Assembly (NCBI GenBank): GCA_047638695.1
Contig: JBLINY010000010.1
Span: 8,139-72,138, forward strand
Reading direction: 5' to 3'
Length of the DNA stretch: 64,000 bases
Source: JAHECQ01 sp047638695
Lineage (GTDB): Bacteria; Actinomycetota; Acidimicrobiia; Acidimicrobiales; SZUA-35
Shown here in pieces: positions 1 to 9,407 of this stretch (its first letter is position 1; the number at the start of each line of letters is the position of its first letter). The position numbers were made by a program, and so were the translations under genes. The notes below the pieces were generated by a model. The model was not told where the DNA came from, did no database searches, and worked only from the letters and a program-made list of their open reading frames with translations.

Positions 1-2
1 TG

Positions 3-1448
3 GCCGAGCAGCGCTCGATCGATTCGGTCGAGGGCCTCGATGCCGATCTGCGGCCCTACCAGCGTCGCGGCGTCGCCTGGCTCCAGCAGATCAGCGAGCT
101 GGTCGGTGGCGGAATCCTCGCCGACGACATGGGCCTTGGCAAAACCCTCCAGGTCATTGCGCTGCATCTGCTCCGCCACCGGCAGTCGACGGACAACGGT
201 GCGACCCTCGTGGTCGGTCCGGCCTCATTGGTCACGAACTGGATCCGCGAGTTCGAACGGTTCGCACCAGGAGTCAAGACCCACCGCTACCACGGACCCG
301 AACGATCCCTCGATGGGGTCGAACCCGACGATGTGGTGATCTCGACCTATGCCACGGTTCGGCGCGACCGCCAACTCCTCGACAAACACGACTGGGGGAT
401 GGTCGTCGCCGATGAGGCGCAGCACGTGAAGAACCACGGTTCGGCGACGGCGAGAGCGCTCCGTTCGCTCCCGGCGGAGGTGCGTCTGGCGGTGACAGGA
501 ACCCCAGTCGAGAACCAGCTCAACGATCTGTGGGCCCTGACCGACTGGACTGTGCCAGGGCTGCTCGGAACGAAGGCCGGATTCCGTCGTCGTTTCGCGA
601 ATCCGATCGAACGTGACCGTGACGAGTCTGCCATTGCGCAGCTCGGCAGCGTGATCGCTCCGTTCGTGTTGCGACGGACCAAAGGCGATCCTTCGATCGC
701 GCCCGACCTTCCTCCGCGAACCGAGATCGACCATGTCGTGCCTCTGAGCACCGAACAGATTGCCCTGTACCGGGGTATGACGGCCGACATCCTGCAGCAG
801 ATCGAGGACGCAGAAGGCATCCGGCGTCGCGGCCTGGTACTGAAGTTGCTCACTGCGTTGAAGCAAATCTGCGACCACCCGGTGTTGTGGCTCGACCAGG
901 AGGGTCCGCTCGCTGCGAGGTCGGGCAAGCTCGGGGCGTTCGACGATCTCGTCACCGAGATGGTTCGTTCGGGAGACGCGGTGCTGGTCTTCACCCAGTA
1001 CGTCACCATGGGCCACCTGCTCACTGAACGCTTGGGTCAGCTGGACATCTCGTCGCAGTTCCTGCACGGCGGAACCAACGCTACGACACGTCAAGCCATG
1101 GTCGACCGATTCCAGGACGGATCAGGTCCACCGGTGTTCATCATCTCGATCAAGGCCGGTGGAACCGGACTAAACCTGACCAGGGCGAACCAAGTCATCC
1201 ACTACGATCGTTGGTGGAACCCGGCAGTCGAGAACCAGGCCTCGGATCGGGCGTGGCGAATCGGCCAGAAGCGAGCGGTGTTCGTCCACCGGTTGACATC
1301 AGAGGGCACATTGGAGGAATCGATCGCCGCCGAACTCGAACGCAAGGCGTCGCTCGCCGATTCGGTCATCGGCAGCGGCGAGGGCTGGCTCAGTGAGCTC
1401 GACGACTCCACGCTGCGCTCGCTCGTCGAGCTCAGCGGATCGGACTGA
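3..1448 (+). CDS. SNF2-family DEAD/DEAH ATPase, C-terminal part (5' end outside window)
   Basis: The reading frame is already open at the left edge, so the true start lies upstream. It is the Swi2/Snf2 ATPase core, a double-stranded DNA translocase that remodels protein-DNA complexes. Visible motifs in order: the Q-like LRPYQ segment just inside the edge, motif I DDMGLGKT near 121-144, motif II DEAQ near 412, the GTPVEN motif III region near 500, then motifs V and VI in the second RecA lobe (GGTGLNL; QASDRAWRIGQ). The bacterial pairing of an SNF2 ATPase with a SWIM zinc-finger protein is common in actinobacteria, and the SWIM gene starts 11 bases downstream, so the two are probably co-transcribed. 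Target and process are unknown. Confidence 0.93.
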   Translation, partial: AEQRSIDSVEGLDADLRPYQRRGVAWLQQISELVGGGILADDMGLGKTLQVIALHLLRHRQSTDNGATLVVGPASLVTNWIREFERFAPGVKTHRYHGPERSLDGVEPDDVVISTYATVRRDRQLLDKHDWGMVVADEAQHVKNHGSATARALRSLPAEVRLAVTGTPVENQLNDLWALTDWTVPGLLGTKAGFRRRFANPIERDRDESAIAQLGSVIAPFVLRRTKGDPSIAPDLPPRTEIDHVVPLSTEQIALYRGMTADILQQIEDAEGIRRRGLVLKLLTALKQICDHPVLWLDQEGPLAARSGKLGAFDDLVTEMVRSGDAVLVFTQYVTMGHLLTERLGQLDISSQFLHGGTNATTRQAMVDRFQDGSGPPVFIISIKAGGTGLNLTRANQVIHYDRWWNPAVENQASDRAWRIGQKRAVFVHRLTSEGTLEESIAAELERKASLADSVIGSGEGWLSELDDSTLRSLVELSGSD

Positions 1449-1459
1449 CGGATCACGAC

Positions 1460-2686
1460 ATGGCACCCCGAAAAGACCTGGCCAAGACGTGGTGGAGCAA
1501 GCAATGGATCCACGCTCTGGAGACCCGCGCACTTCGCGACCCGAACCGGCTCCCACGAGGTCGCACCTACGCACGCCGAGGCGCGGTCTATGACCTCGAC
1601 ATCGTCGAAGGCCAAATCACGGCCAAGGTCGAGGGCAGCCGAGCCCAGCCTTACCAGATCACGATCGGAGTGCGCCGGTTCCGGCCCGAGGAATGGGATT
1701 CCATCTTCGAGGTGATCAGCAGCCAAATTGGGTTCACGGCCGATCTGTTGACGGGGGTCGTGCCTCATGATCTCGTGGCCGACGCAGCACACCGCGGCGT
1801 CGAACTGTTGCCCGAAGCCGGGGACCTGGCCATGAACTGCTCGTGTCCGGATTGGGCCGTACCGTGCAAGCACCTTGCCGCTGTCTGCTACATGACAGCC
1901 TCCGCCCTGGATGCGGATCCATTCCAGATTCTGCTTCTGCGCGGCCGGTCGCGTCGCGATGTCGAGGAGAAACTCCAGGCTGAGCGTTCGTTGGCTGCTG
2001 CGCCAGCGGCGGAGGCGGAGCGTGCGGTCGAACTCGCAGCTTCCATGTGGGACGTGCCGGCAGTCGACGTCAACGTGTTCAGCACGATCGGCCGCAGCCA
2101 GGATGCTGCCAACTCTTCCTTGAACAGTGCGTCGTTGCCGTCGGTGCTGGAGCAATGGGCGGCGATCGGGGCTGACAGAGACGGCCAACTGGCGGCCGAC
2201 GTCGTTGATGCTGCGGCCCGCGCCGCGTTGTGTCTGGCCGAGGGTCGACCTGCCGTGGGGCCGACCGAACTGCTGCCCGACGCGGCTCGCCGAGCATCCG
2301 ACCTCGACCCATCGTGTCCAGACCGGGCGTTGCTGGCCCGGCGTTGCGACATCACTCCCGGTCAGCTCGAGGCACTAGCCACTTCGTGGCTCAAGACCGG
2401 CAGTCGCGGCGTCCGAGTCGCCAACCGGCTCAACATGGCCGGGGCAGAAGATTGGACGCCGATCGACCCGATCCTCGCCGACGTCGCTCGCCAGGTCCTG
2501 AGCGACTCCGGCGCAAGGGTTCGGGTCACGACCGGGTGGTTGACCGTCGTCGGCTCGAAGTTGCGAATCGTGGCCGACTCAGAAGACAGCACCTGGTTTG
2601 CCGTGCGCAAGCGCAGTCGCAATTGGGTCGTACTCGGTCATGCGACTCTCGATGAGATCGCTGATCTCGCGAACCTCGAGGACTGA
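1460..2686 (+). CDS. SWIM zinc-finger protein
   Basis: A 408-residue protein carrying a complete SWIM zinc finger of the form CxCx6CxH (Cys127, Cys129, Cys136, His138). SWIM fingers bind DNA or protein and are usually found next to or inside bacterial SNF2 ATPases. Residues 1-110 form the usual N-terminal region of these proteins, rich in Trp and Arg (WWSKQWIHAL). The C-terminal half (about 190-408) has no motif I recognise. The gene follows the SNF2 ATPase after 11 bases, so it is likely its operon partner. Catalysis is not expected; a targeting or regulatory role for the ATPase is an inference. Confidence 0.88.
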   Translation: MAPRKDLAKTWWSKQWIHALETRALRDPNRLPRGRTYARRGAVYDLDIVEGQITAKVEGSRAQPYQITIGVRRFRPEEWDSIFEVISSQIGFTADLLTGVVPHDLVADAAHRGVELLPEAGDLAMNCSCPDWAVPCKHLAAVCYMTASALDADPFQILLLRGRSRRDVEEKLQAERSLAAAPAAEAERAVELAASMWDVPAVDVNVFSTIGRSQDAANSSLNSASLPSVLEQWAAIGADRDGQLAADVVDAAARAALCLAEGRPAVGPTELLPDAARRASDLDPSCPDRALLARRCDITPGQLEALATSWLKTGSRGVRVANRLNMAGAEDWTPIDPILADVARQVLSDSGARVRVTTGWLTVVGSKLRIVADSEDSTWFAVRKRSRNWVVLGHATLDEIADLANLED

Positions 2687-2899
2687 CCGACTCGTTCGTA
2701 TCGCGACCCCGGATACAAGGTGACCTCCGCGAGCGACCTCGAACAACTGGCAGGGCCATCATCGCCCACGCTTCAGCCATGGCATCACCTGAGGCAACCG
2801 AGGGCCGACTCCGCACCCCCGCATGCCGGCGCAGCGCAGCGATCCCATACAGATTCGGGTCCAAGCCCTACACCGGCGAGCCGAGGTGCTTGAAGCTGC

Positions 2900-5146
2900 C
2901 TCTGCATCTGGTGGTCCGGAGAATCGATCGAACGTGATCTGGCGATCGATGAGCAACGGCGACGCGTCTACGAATTCGTGTTGCAAGTCTGTACGGCCGA
3001 TGACGCCGGTCTACCAGTCCATATCTGCGTCCGCCGTCTACCAACAGCACTGGCAGAACGTAGCCGAGCAGTGCGACAGCGAAGCCAACGACGCCGCCCG
3101 CCTTGTTCTCGAACTTGCTCTCCACCAACTCGTCCATCCCAATCACATCGAAGACGTCGACGACCTCGACCAACCGATCGCTGAGATTCGGCAACGATTC
3201 GCCGAAGGAAAGCAACTCCCCCGGATCGGCGGTGCAGCGATGAAAAAGTTCGTCGCTGCCTCACAAGTCAACGGCAAGCCGCCATCGACCATCCACGAAC
3301 TCGATCTCATCACCGCAGCGCGGACCCTCGAACGACACCGCCGATCTGACCACTACTACTGGTGTCGCCGACGCCCAGCGTGCCCTTGAACACGCTGCCG
3401 CCCTGTTCGTCAAAGATGCGATACAAGCCGACCTCGACGAACTCTCTAGCTACCTCGAACGATCAGCTCCCACCGGCCACCGAACGCTGCGATCCCTCCA
3501 TCGAGCATTCTCCAACCGAGACCTCAATCTTTGGGAACAAGCAACGGGTGAGGCACGGCGACTGGCAGCCATCACTTCCGAACTCGCACGTCACCAACAT
3601 CTCGTCGCCCAACTCGCTGCGACTGCCCCGGACCTCGCTGCTGAACATCTCACCGGCACACCACAACACACCGCCGAATCAATCAAGCAAGCATGGACGT
3701 GGTCTCAGCTCAACACCTGGGTCACCTCGATCATAGGGCTGGGCGACACTGCCAAACTCTCCGCTCAGATCTCCGAAACCGAACGAGCCGAACAACGCCT
3801 CCTCGACGACGTCGTCACCAAACGCGCGTGGCTGCAAATGGCGCAACGCACCACCAGCGATCAGCGATCAGCGATCAGCGTTCGAACTATGGGCCCAAGC
3901 CATGCGAAGAGTCGGGCGAGGCACCGGCAAGTACGCCCCCCGGCACCTACGCGACGCTCGCAACGCTATGCGCTCCGCTCAGGACGCCGTGCCTGTTTGG
4001 ATCATGTCGATCGCCAACGCCATCGACTCATTCCGCCCAAGCAGCGAGACCGCATTCGACATCGTCATCATCGACGAAGCCAGCCAAGCATCGCTTGATT
4101 CCATTGCCGTCCTCGGCCTCGGTCAACGAGTCCTCGCTGTCGGCGACGACAAACAGATCTCACCAACCATCTTCGAGAACCAAGGAGAGGCAGCCAAACT
4201 CCAAACGCAGCACCTTCGAGATGTTCCCGACGCTGCAGGGTTCGACATCACAACAAGCCTCTACGACACCGCCTCACGGCGCTTCCCCGGCGTCATCCAA
4301 CTACAAGAACACTTCCGCTGCCTCCCGGAGATCATCGCGTTCAGCAACGAGCTGTCGTACGAAGGCGCCATCGAACCGCTTCGCGAGTGCCACCCCGACC
4401 CCAAACTCGACCCCGGGACCGAGTACCCCAACGGCGGCTCGATCGGCATCGTCACCATGGTCGGAACAGAACACGCCAAGATGATCCAAACCGGACTCAT
4501 GACACGGATCGAGCCCTACGAACTCGAAACCCGCCGTGTTCGAGTCGGCAGCGCCTACGAGTTCCAAGGCGACGAACGCGACGTGCTCATCATCGGCATG
4601 CTCGATGCCAACACGCCCGCCGGGAAAGTCACCGGCGCTACCGCCAGCTCTCAACCGGAGAAAATCTACAACGTCGCAGCCTCACGAGCACGCGACCAGC
4701 TCATCGTCGTTCACAGCTTCGACCCCGAGCTGCTCGCAGACACCGATCTCAGGCGCCGCCTCGTGACGTTCGCCCAACACCCCGTCAGAACGAGCGAGGC
4801 AACGGCTGACCTCCGCAACCTCACCGAGTCCAAGTTCGAACGCGACGTACTCGAACGGCTCCTCAGCACTGGACTTCGAATCGACGCCCAACACGAAGTC
4901 GCCGGCTACCGACTCGACTTCACCGCCACCGACCTACTCGGCAGGCGCGCCGCCATCGAATGCGACGGCAACAGCTTCCACGGCATCGATCAGCTCGCCG
5001 CCGATACCCGCAGACAACGGATTCTCGAACGGCTCGGCTGGCGATTCGTCCGAGTCAGAGCATCCGAGTACTACCTCGAGCCCGACAAAGCGTTCGACAC
5101 CATCATCAACCAAACCATCGAGCACGGCATCACTCTCCCCGAGTAG
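2900..5146 (+). pseudogene. SF1 (UPF1-like) helicase with C-terminal Vsr/DUF559-type nuclease domain, 5'-truncated and frameshifted
   Basis: The longest intact frame (3902-5146, 414 codons) has a Walker B box (VIIDEASQAS), the GDDKQISP motif III region, the arginine-rich motif IV region (QLQEHFRC), and motifs V-VI (GDERDVLI; NVAASRARDQL). A C-terminal endonuclease-fold domain follows (AIECDG, then RQRILERLGW). Upstream protein-like sequence continues in other frames: frame 1 from about 3335 to 3877, frame 3 from about 3040 to 3335, and frame 2 from about 2915 to 3045. The last break falls in a 7-bp tandem repeat at 3856-3880. No Walker A P-loop is readable anywhere after the SWIM gene, so the first helicase lobe is missing. 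Such helicases occur in defence and DNA-processing loci. I read this as a decayed gene; the frame borders before 3360 are approximate. Confidence 0.8.
3856..3880 (+). repeat. 7-bp tandem repeat causing a frameshift in the helicase
   Basis: The unit AGCGATC occurs three times in a row plus four bases. Removing exactly one unit joins the upstream frame (ending TTSDQRSA) to the downstream frame (FELWAQAMRR) with no gap, so two copies (or five) give an open frame and three copies do not. Slipped-strand copy-number change is the simple explanation. Confidence 0.9.
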
Positions 5147-5510
5147 CGGTGCACCAGAACCGAGGCTCGGCATGGCGTTTGGCGACCGCTGGCCACGTTG
5201 GAACGCTGAGGACCACATGCGCTTGCTCGTATCGCCGCCCAACCGCCCCGGCATCTGAACCTAACGGCGGCATCTGGAATGGTAGATCCAGCGAAAAGGG
5301 GATCGCCCTTGTGCGTCTTGACCTCGAGCCGCTCGTGAGTCGACGGAGAATCAACGGACCAACATGCACCGGTTACTCCCGCGGTACCTCCCTCGGAGAC
5401 CTGACGGATCGAACCCCGAGGCCCTGACCAGGTGATACAGACAACCATCGCGCCAGATCATCAGATTCCCCCCAGCTCCACTCCTAACTACTACACCCAC
5501 TCCTAACTTA
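5147..5510. other. Gap between convergent genes; no gene seen
   Basis: No convincing coding frame on either strand. It holds an imperfect direct repeat of an 11-mer (CACTCCTAACT at 5479-5489 and 5498-5508) just beyond the stop of the MFS gene, and a weak inverted repeat (CCTCGG near 5390, CCGAGG near 5415). Confidence 0.5.
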
Positions 5511-6785
5511 CTAAGCCCCAGCTCCGCTACCGCTGGTCCCACTTGGGGCCTCGCCGACTCTGCCATTGGCGCCAGCAACCACCGCGGCAGCGGCGGCTAG
5601 AGCGGCGAAGGTGATCCAGACTGGTCGATAGCTGCCGAACTGGTCCCAGATCACACCGGCGTAGATCCCGCCCGTGCTCAGGCCAGCCATGAAGCCAGCT
5701 ACCACTACCCCAGACGCCCGGCCTGCTTGTTGGCTGGGGACACCCGAGATCACGGCCAACATGGCCACCGCATTCCAGGCGTTCAGCCCGAGCGCTCCAA
5801 CGACTGCCATCACCCAGACCAACCACGACCCAAAGCTGATCGCTGCCACCAGCAAGAACATGGCGACTGTGGTGAGCCCGGCGTTGATGAAGAGAGCTTG
5901 CGACGGTGCCATGTGGCGTTCTGCGATCCGAGCCCAAGCGATCCTCGTGAACACCGCCAGTCCGCCCAGGAGTCCGCTTACTAGACCAGCCAGCACATTC
6001 GATAGGCCAAGCTCATCCTCGACGAACAGTGGGAGGAAGCGCCCCACTCCCCCAACTACGGTTCCCATCAACAAGGCATAGAGGCTCAGCATGAGGATTG
6101 GTCGCCCCAGCGGTCCTTTGGCCTGATTCTTTGCCTCATTTGCAGTCGGGGCTTGTCCGGTATCTGGCGGCAGAAGAAGCCAGGTGGCGATCGCTGCCGC
6201 GGTCGCCAAGAGGCCGTAGGCCACCATCCCGGCTCGCCAACTGAAGGCGAGGGCCAGGCTCGGCAGAGTGACCCCAGCCAACAGGGTGCCGAGCTGCACC
6301 CCGGACTGCTTCACTCCGGTGATCACTCCCCTGTTGCCAGCGGGGACACGTTCGGCAATCAGCTTGTTCGTCGAAGGATTGCACCAACCCTGACCGAAAC
6401 CGGAGATGAACACAGCCACCAGCAACAAAATTGCGCCGTTGGCGACGGCGGTGATGAACAGCCCGACCGCTGAGAGCACGAGGACCCAGATGACTGACGC
6501 CTTGGGGCCGATCCGATCGCTGAGACGCCCAGACTTCTGGGCGAACAACGCACCGACGATCGTGTTCACCGCCGTGAGCGCGCCGAACACGGCGGCCGAC
6601 ATACCCAGATCGTCGAGCATGTCGTTGGCCACCACGGCCAGCGCAATCAGCTGAAAGGCCCCCATGGTCATGGTGATGACAAGAACGAAGGGGAGCACCA
6701 CCCCAAAGCCTCGCCCGGCGTCGTTCTCGACAGCCTGGCCCACCTTCGTCGTACGAGTGTCCACCTGGGTGGTACGAGGCCTCAC
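5511..6785 (-). CDS. MFS transporter (12-helix permease)
   Basis: A 424-residue major facilitator with about twelve hydrophobic helices and the loop 2-3 signature GRLSDRIGPK (motif A). It would move a small molecule across the cytoplasmic membrane with a proton. The substrate cannot be read from sequence. The central loop around residues 210-225 is polar (EAKNQAKG), as usual between helices 6 and 7. The GTG start at 6785 is supported by a TACGGT hexamer six bases upstream and no Shine-Dalgarno sequence. The Ala/Gly-rich C-terminus ends at a short direct repeat. Neighbours are a crotonase stump and a broken methyltransferase, so the patch looks recently rearranged. Confidence 0.85.
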   Translation of the reverse strand: MRPRTTQVDTRTTKVGQAVENDAGRGFGVVLPFVLVITMTMGAFQLIALAVVANDMLDDLGMSAAVFGALTAVNTIVGALFAQKSGRLSDRIGPKASVIWVLVLSAVGLFITAVANGAILLLVAVFISGFGQGWCNPSTNKLIAERVPAGNRGVITGVKQSGVQLGTLLAGVTLPSLALAFSWRAGMVAYGLLATAAAIATWLLLPPDTGQAPTANEAKNQAKGPLGRPILMLSLYALLMGTVVGGVGRFLPLFVEDELGLSNVLAGLVSGLLGGLAVFTRIAWARIAERHMAPSQALFINAGLTTVAMFLLVAAISFGSWLVWVMAVVGALGLNAWNAVAMLAVISGVPSQQAGRASGVVVAGFMAGLSTGGIYAGVIWDQFGSYRPVWITFAALAAAAAVVAGANGRVGEAPSGTSGSGAGA

Positions 6786-6797
6786 CTGCGCACCGTA
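6786..6797 (-). promoter_or_regulatory. Candidate leaderless promoter of the MFS gene
   Basis: TACGGT -10-like hexamer followed by six bases and then the GTG start. Confidence 0.5.
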
Positions 6798-6850
6798 ACG
6801 CCCCGCCGATCAAGGGCGGAACCGAAGCCTCACAGAGTAACGATTCGGCC

Positions 6851-6955
6851 CCATACGAAGAACGCTACGACATCGCCAGCATCACGCTGAACCGACCTGA
6901 GAAAAAGAACACACGGGCAGGCTGTCGTGATTCGTGGCGCCCCGTCACCGGATAG
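6851..6955 (+). pseudogene. Remnant of an enoyl-CoA hydratase (crotonase) N-terminus
   Basis: A 34-codon stretch ending in TAG reads PYEERYDIASITLNRPEKKN and a little more. This matches the first beta strands of crotonases, where the hallmark is a glycine/valine-Ala-x-Ile-Thr-Leu-Asn-Arg-Pro run; compare the intact crotonase at 36739-37596 (VATITLDRPERLNAF). Nothing after about codon 20 resembles the family and no start codon or ribosome site is evident. This is a stump left by deletion, not a working gene. Confidence 0.65.
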
Positions 6956-6973
6956 CTAAGCCGGTCAGACCGC

Positions 6974-8026
6974 TTACTTGGCTAGCTGGTAGATGAGGTT
7001 GAAGGAAGTCTCGAACGCCCTTTTACTGGCTGAGAATCCTGCTTCTTCACCAACAGCCAGGGTCCGGGTTTGGCCGGCTTGTGCACGTAATCCCATGGCG
7101 CCGTCGTGGCTCAGGGAACAGGGTGTGCAGACCATGGTTGAGGCTGAGTACTAGATCCTGCCGACCGGGTTCATGTTGTCCTTGACATTGTCTTGAGCGA
7201 AGGGCTCTACCAGCATGCACACCCCGTCGTCGGCCATAGTTTCCTTGGCCCGACGTAACGCTCCGACGGGATCACCCATGTCGTGGAGGCAATCAAAGAA
7301 GCACACCAAGCCGTAGCCCTCACCATCGAACTGTTGCGCGCTCGACTCTTTGAACGTCGCGTTGGTGATCCCAGCCGCATCCGCCTCCTCAATCGCTGCG
7401 GTGATCGACTCTGCGTGGTAATCAAATCCAACGAAGGTCGACTTCGGGAAGGCCTTGGCCAACAAACGTGTCGAGTAGCCACCGCCACAACCAACGTCGG
7501 CCACCGTCATGCCACGTTCCAACTTCTCGACGATTCCGTCGAGGGCAGGTAGCCAAGCCTGAACCAGCATGTTGTCGTAGGAAGGGCGGAAGAACCTCTC
7601 GACCCCGCTGAAGAGACATGAGGAGTGGTCGCCCCAACCTACGCCGCCACCTTCTTTGAAGGCCTTGCGAACTTTCGACTCGTCGAGAAAGTTCGACTCC
7701 ATGCACTCGAACGAACCCTGCATGTAATACGGGCTGCCGGGATCATCAAAGACCTGCGCCTGTACCGGCGAGAGCGTGAACGTCGTGTTCTCAGGATCGA
7801 GATCCACGTATCCGGACGCAGCCATCGCGGCCAACCATTCTCGGCAGTAGCGCTCCTCTGTGTTGGTCTTCTCACTCAAGCTTTGGGATGTCATCGGACC
7901 GGCACCGTTCATTGCGCTGAACAGTCCTAGACGATCTCCCATGAGTACCAGAGAGGCGGAGAATCCTGCCCCAAGATCCCCCAGCATTTTGCCGACAAAC
8001 TCTTCCAAATTATCTGTAGTCATCAA
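6974..8026 (-). pseudogene. Class I SAM-dependent methyltransferase interrupted by an in-frame amber codon
   Basis: The open part (8026 down to 7151, 291 codons) has an N-terminal winged-helix dimerisation region (about 1-90), then a Rossmann fold with SAM motif I VADVGCGGG (about 175-183) and the acidic end of beta 2 (VGFDYHAES). It resembles Rv2258c-like methyltransferases. It stops at TAG (7151-7153) right after NPVGRI, where homologues have Tyr. The same frame then stays open for 58 codons to TAA at 6974 and reads as the normal family tail (YSASTMVCTPCSL, later RAFETSFNLIYQLA). Total length would be 350 residues, usual for the family. A single TAC/TAT to TAG change explains this. ATG at 8026 is preceded by GGAG. 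Confidence 0.85.
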
Positions 8027-8381
8027 TTCTCCTTGTTGTTGGGTTCTCTCTTAAGAAGTTCCATTCGATCAGCGGACAACCTCGAAACCCGCGACTAGAC
8101 CTGATGGGGTCGCCGATACCGAGATCTGCCGTCGAACCGCATAGACCGCTCAGCAGAAGGAATCAGATCGCCGTGCTATGAAACGCCGATCGGACCCCTC
8201 GTTGATCTTGAGCGTTGAGCCTCGCGCACGTTGTTGACCTAGCGGAGCTCAACTGCCAAGGTTCCCTCCTCGCTCGGCGAACACTAGGTCTGCCGATTGT
8301 CACCGTCCGTGAATCGGGACACAGAGCAACCGGTGGTCGTCACGGGTCGCCCAATGACCCAGGAGTCGGCAGCGGCCGGGC
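8027..8381. other. Intergenic stretch; nothing recognised
   Basis: Holds the GGAG ribosome-binding site of the methyltransferase at its left end. I see no recognisable gene, strong hairpin or repeat in the rest. Confidence 0.5.
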
Positions 8382-9128
8382 TCAACCCTTGAGTTGTCCG
8401 GTCTCCGGGTCTCGCTGCGTGAGGCAATACAACATTCCAGCCGGGTCACGCATCGTGGTCCACACGAGCCCTTCGGCAACGAACACAGCACCAAACCGCT
8501 CGTGCATGCAGCGGATCTCGTCCACACGTCGACCGCAGGCGATGTCAAGGTGAGCGCGAGCAAGCTCGGCGCCATCGTCATCACCAAGCCGCTGGAACAG
8601 AAGTCGCAAGGGAAGCGCGGCCGGTTGGGCCAACACCGCGAACTCTTCGCGTCGACTCTGATGCAAATCCCAACCAGTCAGAGCCTGCCAAAACCGAGTC
8701 TCGTCGTTGAACAGCAGCCCAGGCACGTCGATGCAGACTTGGTCTAATCGATGCTCTAAACCCTCGTGGACCGGTACCGGAGTCTTTGACTCCCCATGAT
8801 GGGGAACAAGACAGAACGGCATCCCGGTCGGCGACCTCATGATCACGTGTCCAAGATCAGCTTCGACGCTGGCTCCGAGTTGTTCGGCCGCTCGACGAGT
8901 GTTCGCGATCGAATCAACGTGGAGATCGAGGTGGATACGTGGTCCGGCCGAGGTGCGCTGGACGCGGACGTAGGCATCGCCTTCCGGCGGGCTCAACGTC
9001 GCGAACTGTGCCTCGGCTCCGCGCGAAGCCGACAATCGGGACTTGGTCACCTGTCGCCAGAACACCGTGCCGACATCGAAGCGGTCGGTCGGCATGTCGA
9101 TGAAGCACGTCAGCCAGCGGATCTCCAC
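8382..9128 (-). CDS. Two-domain VOC (glyoxalase-like) protein
   Basis: A 248-residue protein with two vicinal-oxygen-chelate modules. The first is about 1-115, ending with RSPTGMPFCLVP. The second is about 125-245, ending with RDPAGMLYCLTQRDPETG. This fits glyoxalase-like (Glyoxalase_6) proteins in which two modules form one cupped active site. The substrate is unknown; such proteins include dioxygenases, glyoxalases and drug-binding proteins. The first residues MEIRWLTCFIDMP are typical of the family. The GTG start is supported by TACGGT six bases upstream. A small membrane-protein gene ends 33 bases upstream on the same strand. Confidence 0.82.
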   Translation of the reverse strand: MEIRWLTCFIDMPTDRFDVGTVFWRQVTKSRLSASRGAEAQFATLSPPEGDAYVRVQRTSAGPRIHLDLHVDSIANTRRAAEQLGASVEADLGHVIMRSPTGMPFCLVPHHGESKTPVPVHEGLEHRLDQVCIDVPGLLFNDETRFWQALTGWDLHQSRREEFAVLAQPAALPLRLLFQRLGDDDGAELARAHLDIACGRRVDEIRCMHERFGAVFVAEGLVWTTMRDPAGMLYCLTQRDPETGQLKG

Positions 9129-9140
9129 GGTTCGACCGTA
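9129..9140 (-). promoter_or_regulatory. Candidate leaderless promoter of the VOC gene
   Basis: TACGGT, six bases, then GTG. Confidence 0.5.
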
Positions 9141-9161
9141 GTGGTCCGTCCGAAACAGGAC

Positions 9162-9407
9162 CTACAGACGGTCAGTGATGGTGAGCCCATGACGAGAGTG
9201 GCGTAGAAACGTCTCGAGCCACATGGCGGACAGCAACAGCGTCAGCGTTAGGGCGAGTAGCCACGGCGCTGGCCGGCTGGCTGCGATGAGAAGCGCTGCA
9301 ACCGCCGCCGCTGCCATTGTGAACGAGACAGCTTGGCGGGCGCGATGCCCCTTCATGCCGGCGCCCGCCGCGGACACGCTGAGGGCAAGAGGTAGACGAG
9401 CGAACAT
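9162..9407 (-). CDS. Small predicted membrane protein
   Basis: I choose ATG at 9407 (81 residues); the same frame runs open upstream to 9626, but that extension is Arg/Ser-rich and overlaps the end of the neighbouring gene. The protein has two hydrophobic helices, about residues 25-43 and 46-60 (MAAAAVAALLIAA; LLALTLTLLLSAMWL), and a short charged tail (RHSRHGLTITD). I do not recognise a family. It lies between the TadG-like gene and the VOC gene on the same strand. Confidence 0.4.
   Translation of the reverse strand: MFARLPLALSVSAAGAGMKGHRARQAVSFTMAAAAVAALLIAASRPAPWLLALTLTLLLSAMWLETFLRHSRHGLTITDRL

Noticed and set aside
225..1094. A 289-codon minus-strand frame
   Set aside because: Antisense shadow of the SNF2 gene; its sequence resembles no family.
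1202..2188. A 328-codon minus-strand frame across the SNF2-SWIM junction
   Set aside because: Antisense to two well-supported genes and compositionally Arg/Ser-rich; no domain.
5400..5425. tRNA T-arm-like GGTTCGATCC on the minus strand
   Set aside because: The flanks do not pair as a T stem and no acceptor or anticodon arm is found.
7151..7153. Pyrrolysine codon in the methyltransferase
   Set aside because: It is a SAM-dependent enzyme, not a methylamine methyltransferase, and a Tyr-to-stop change explains it better; kept only as a check.
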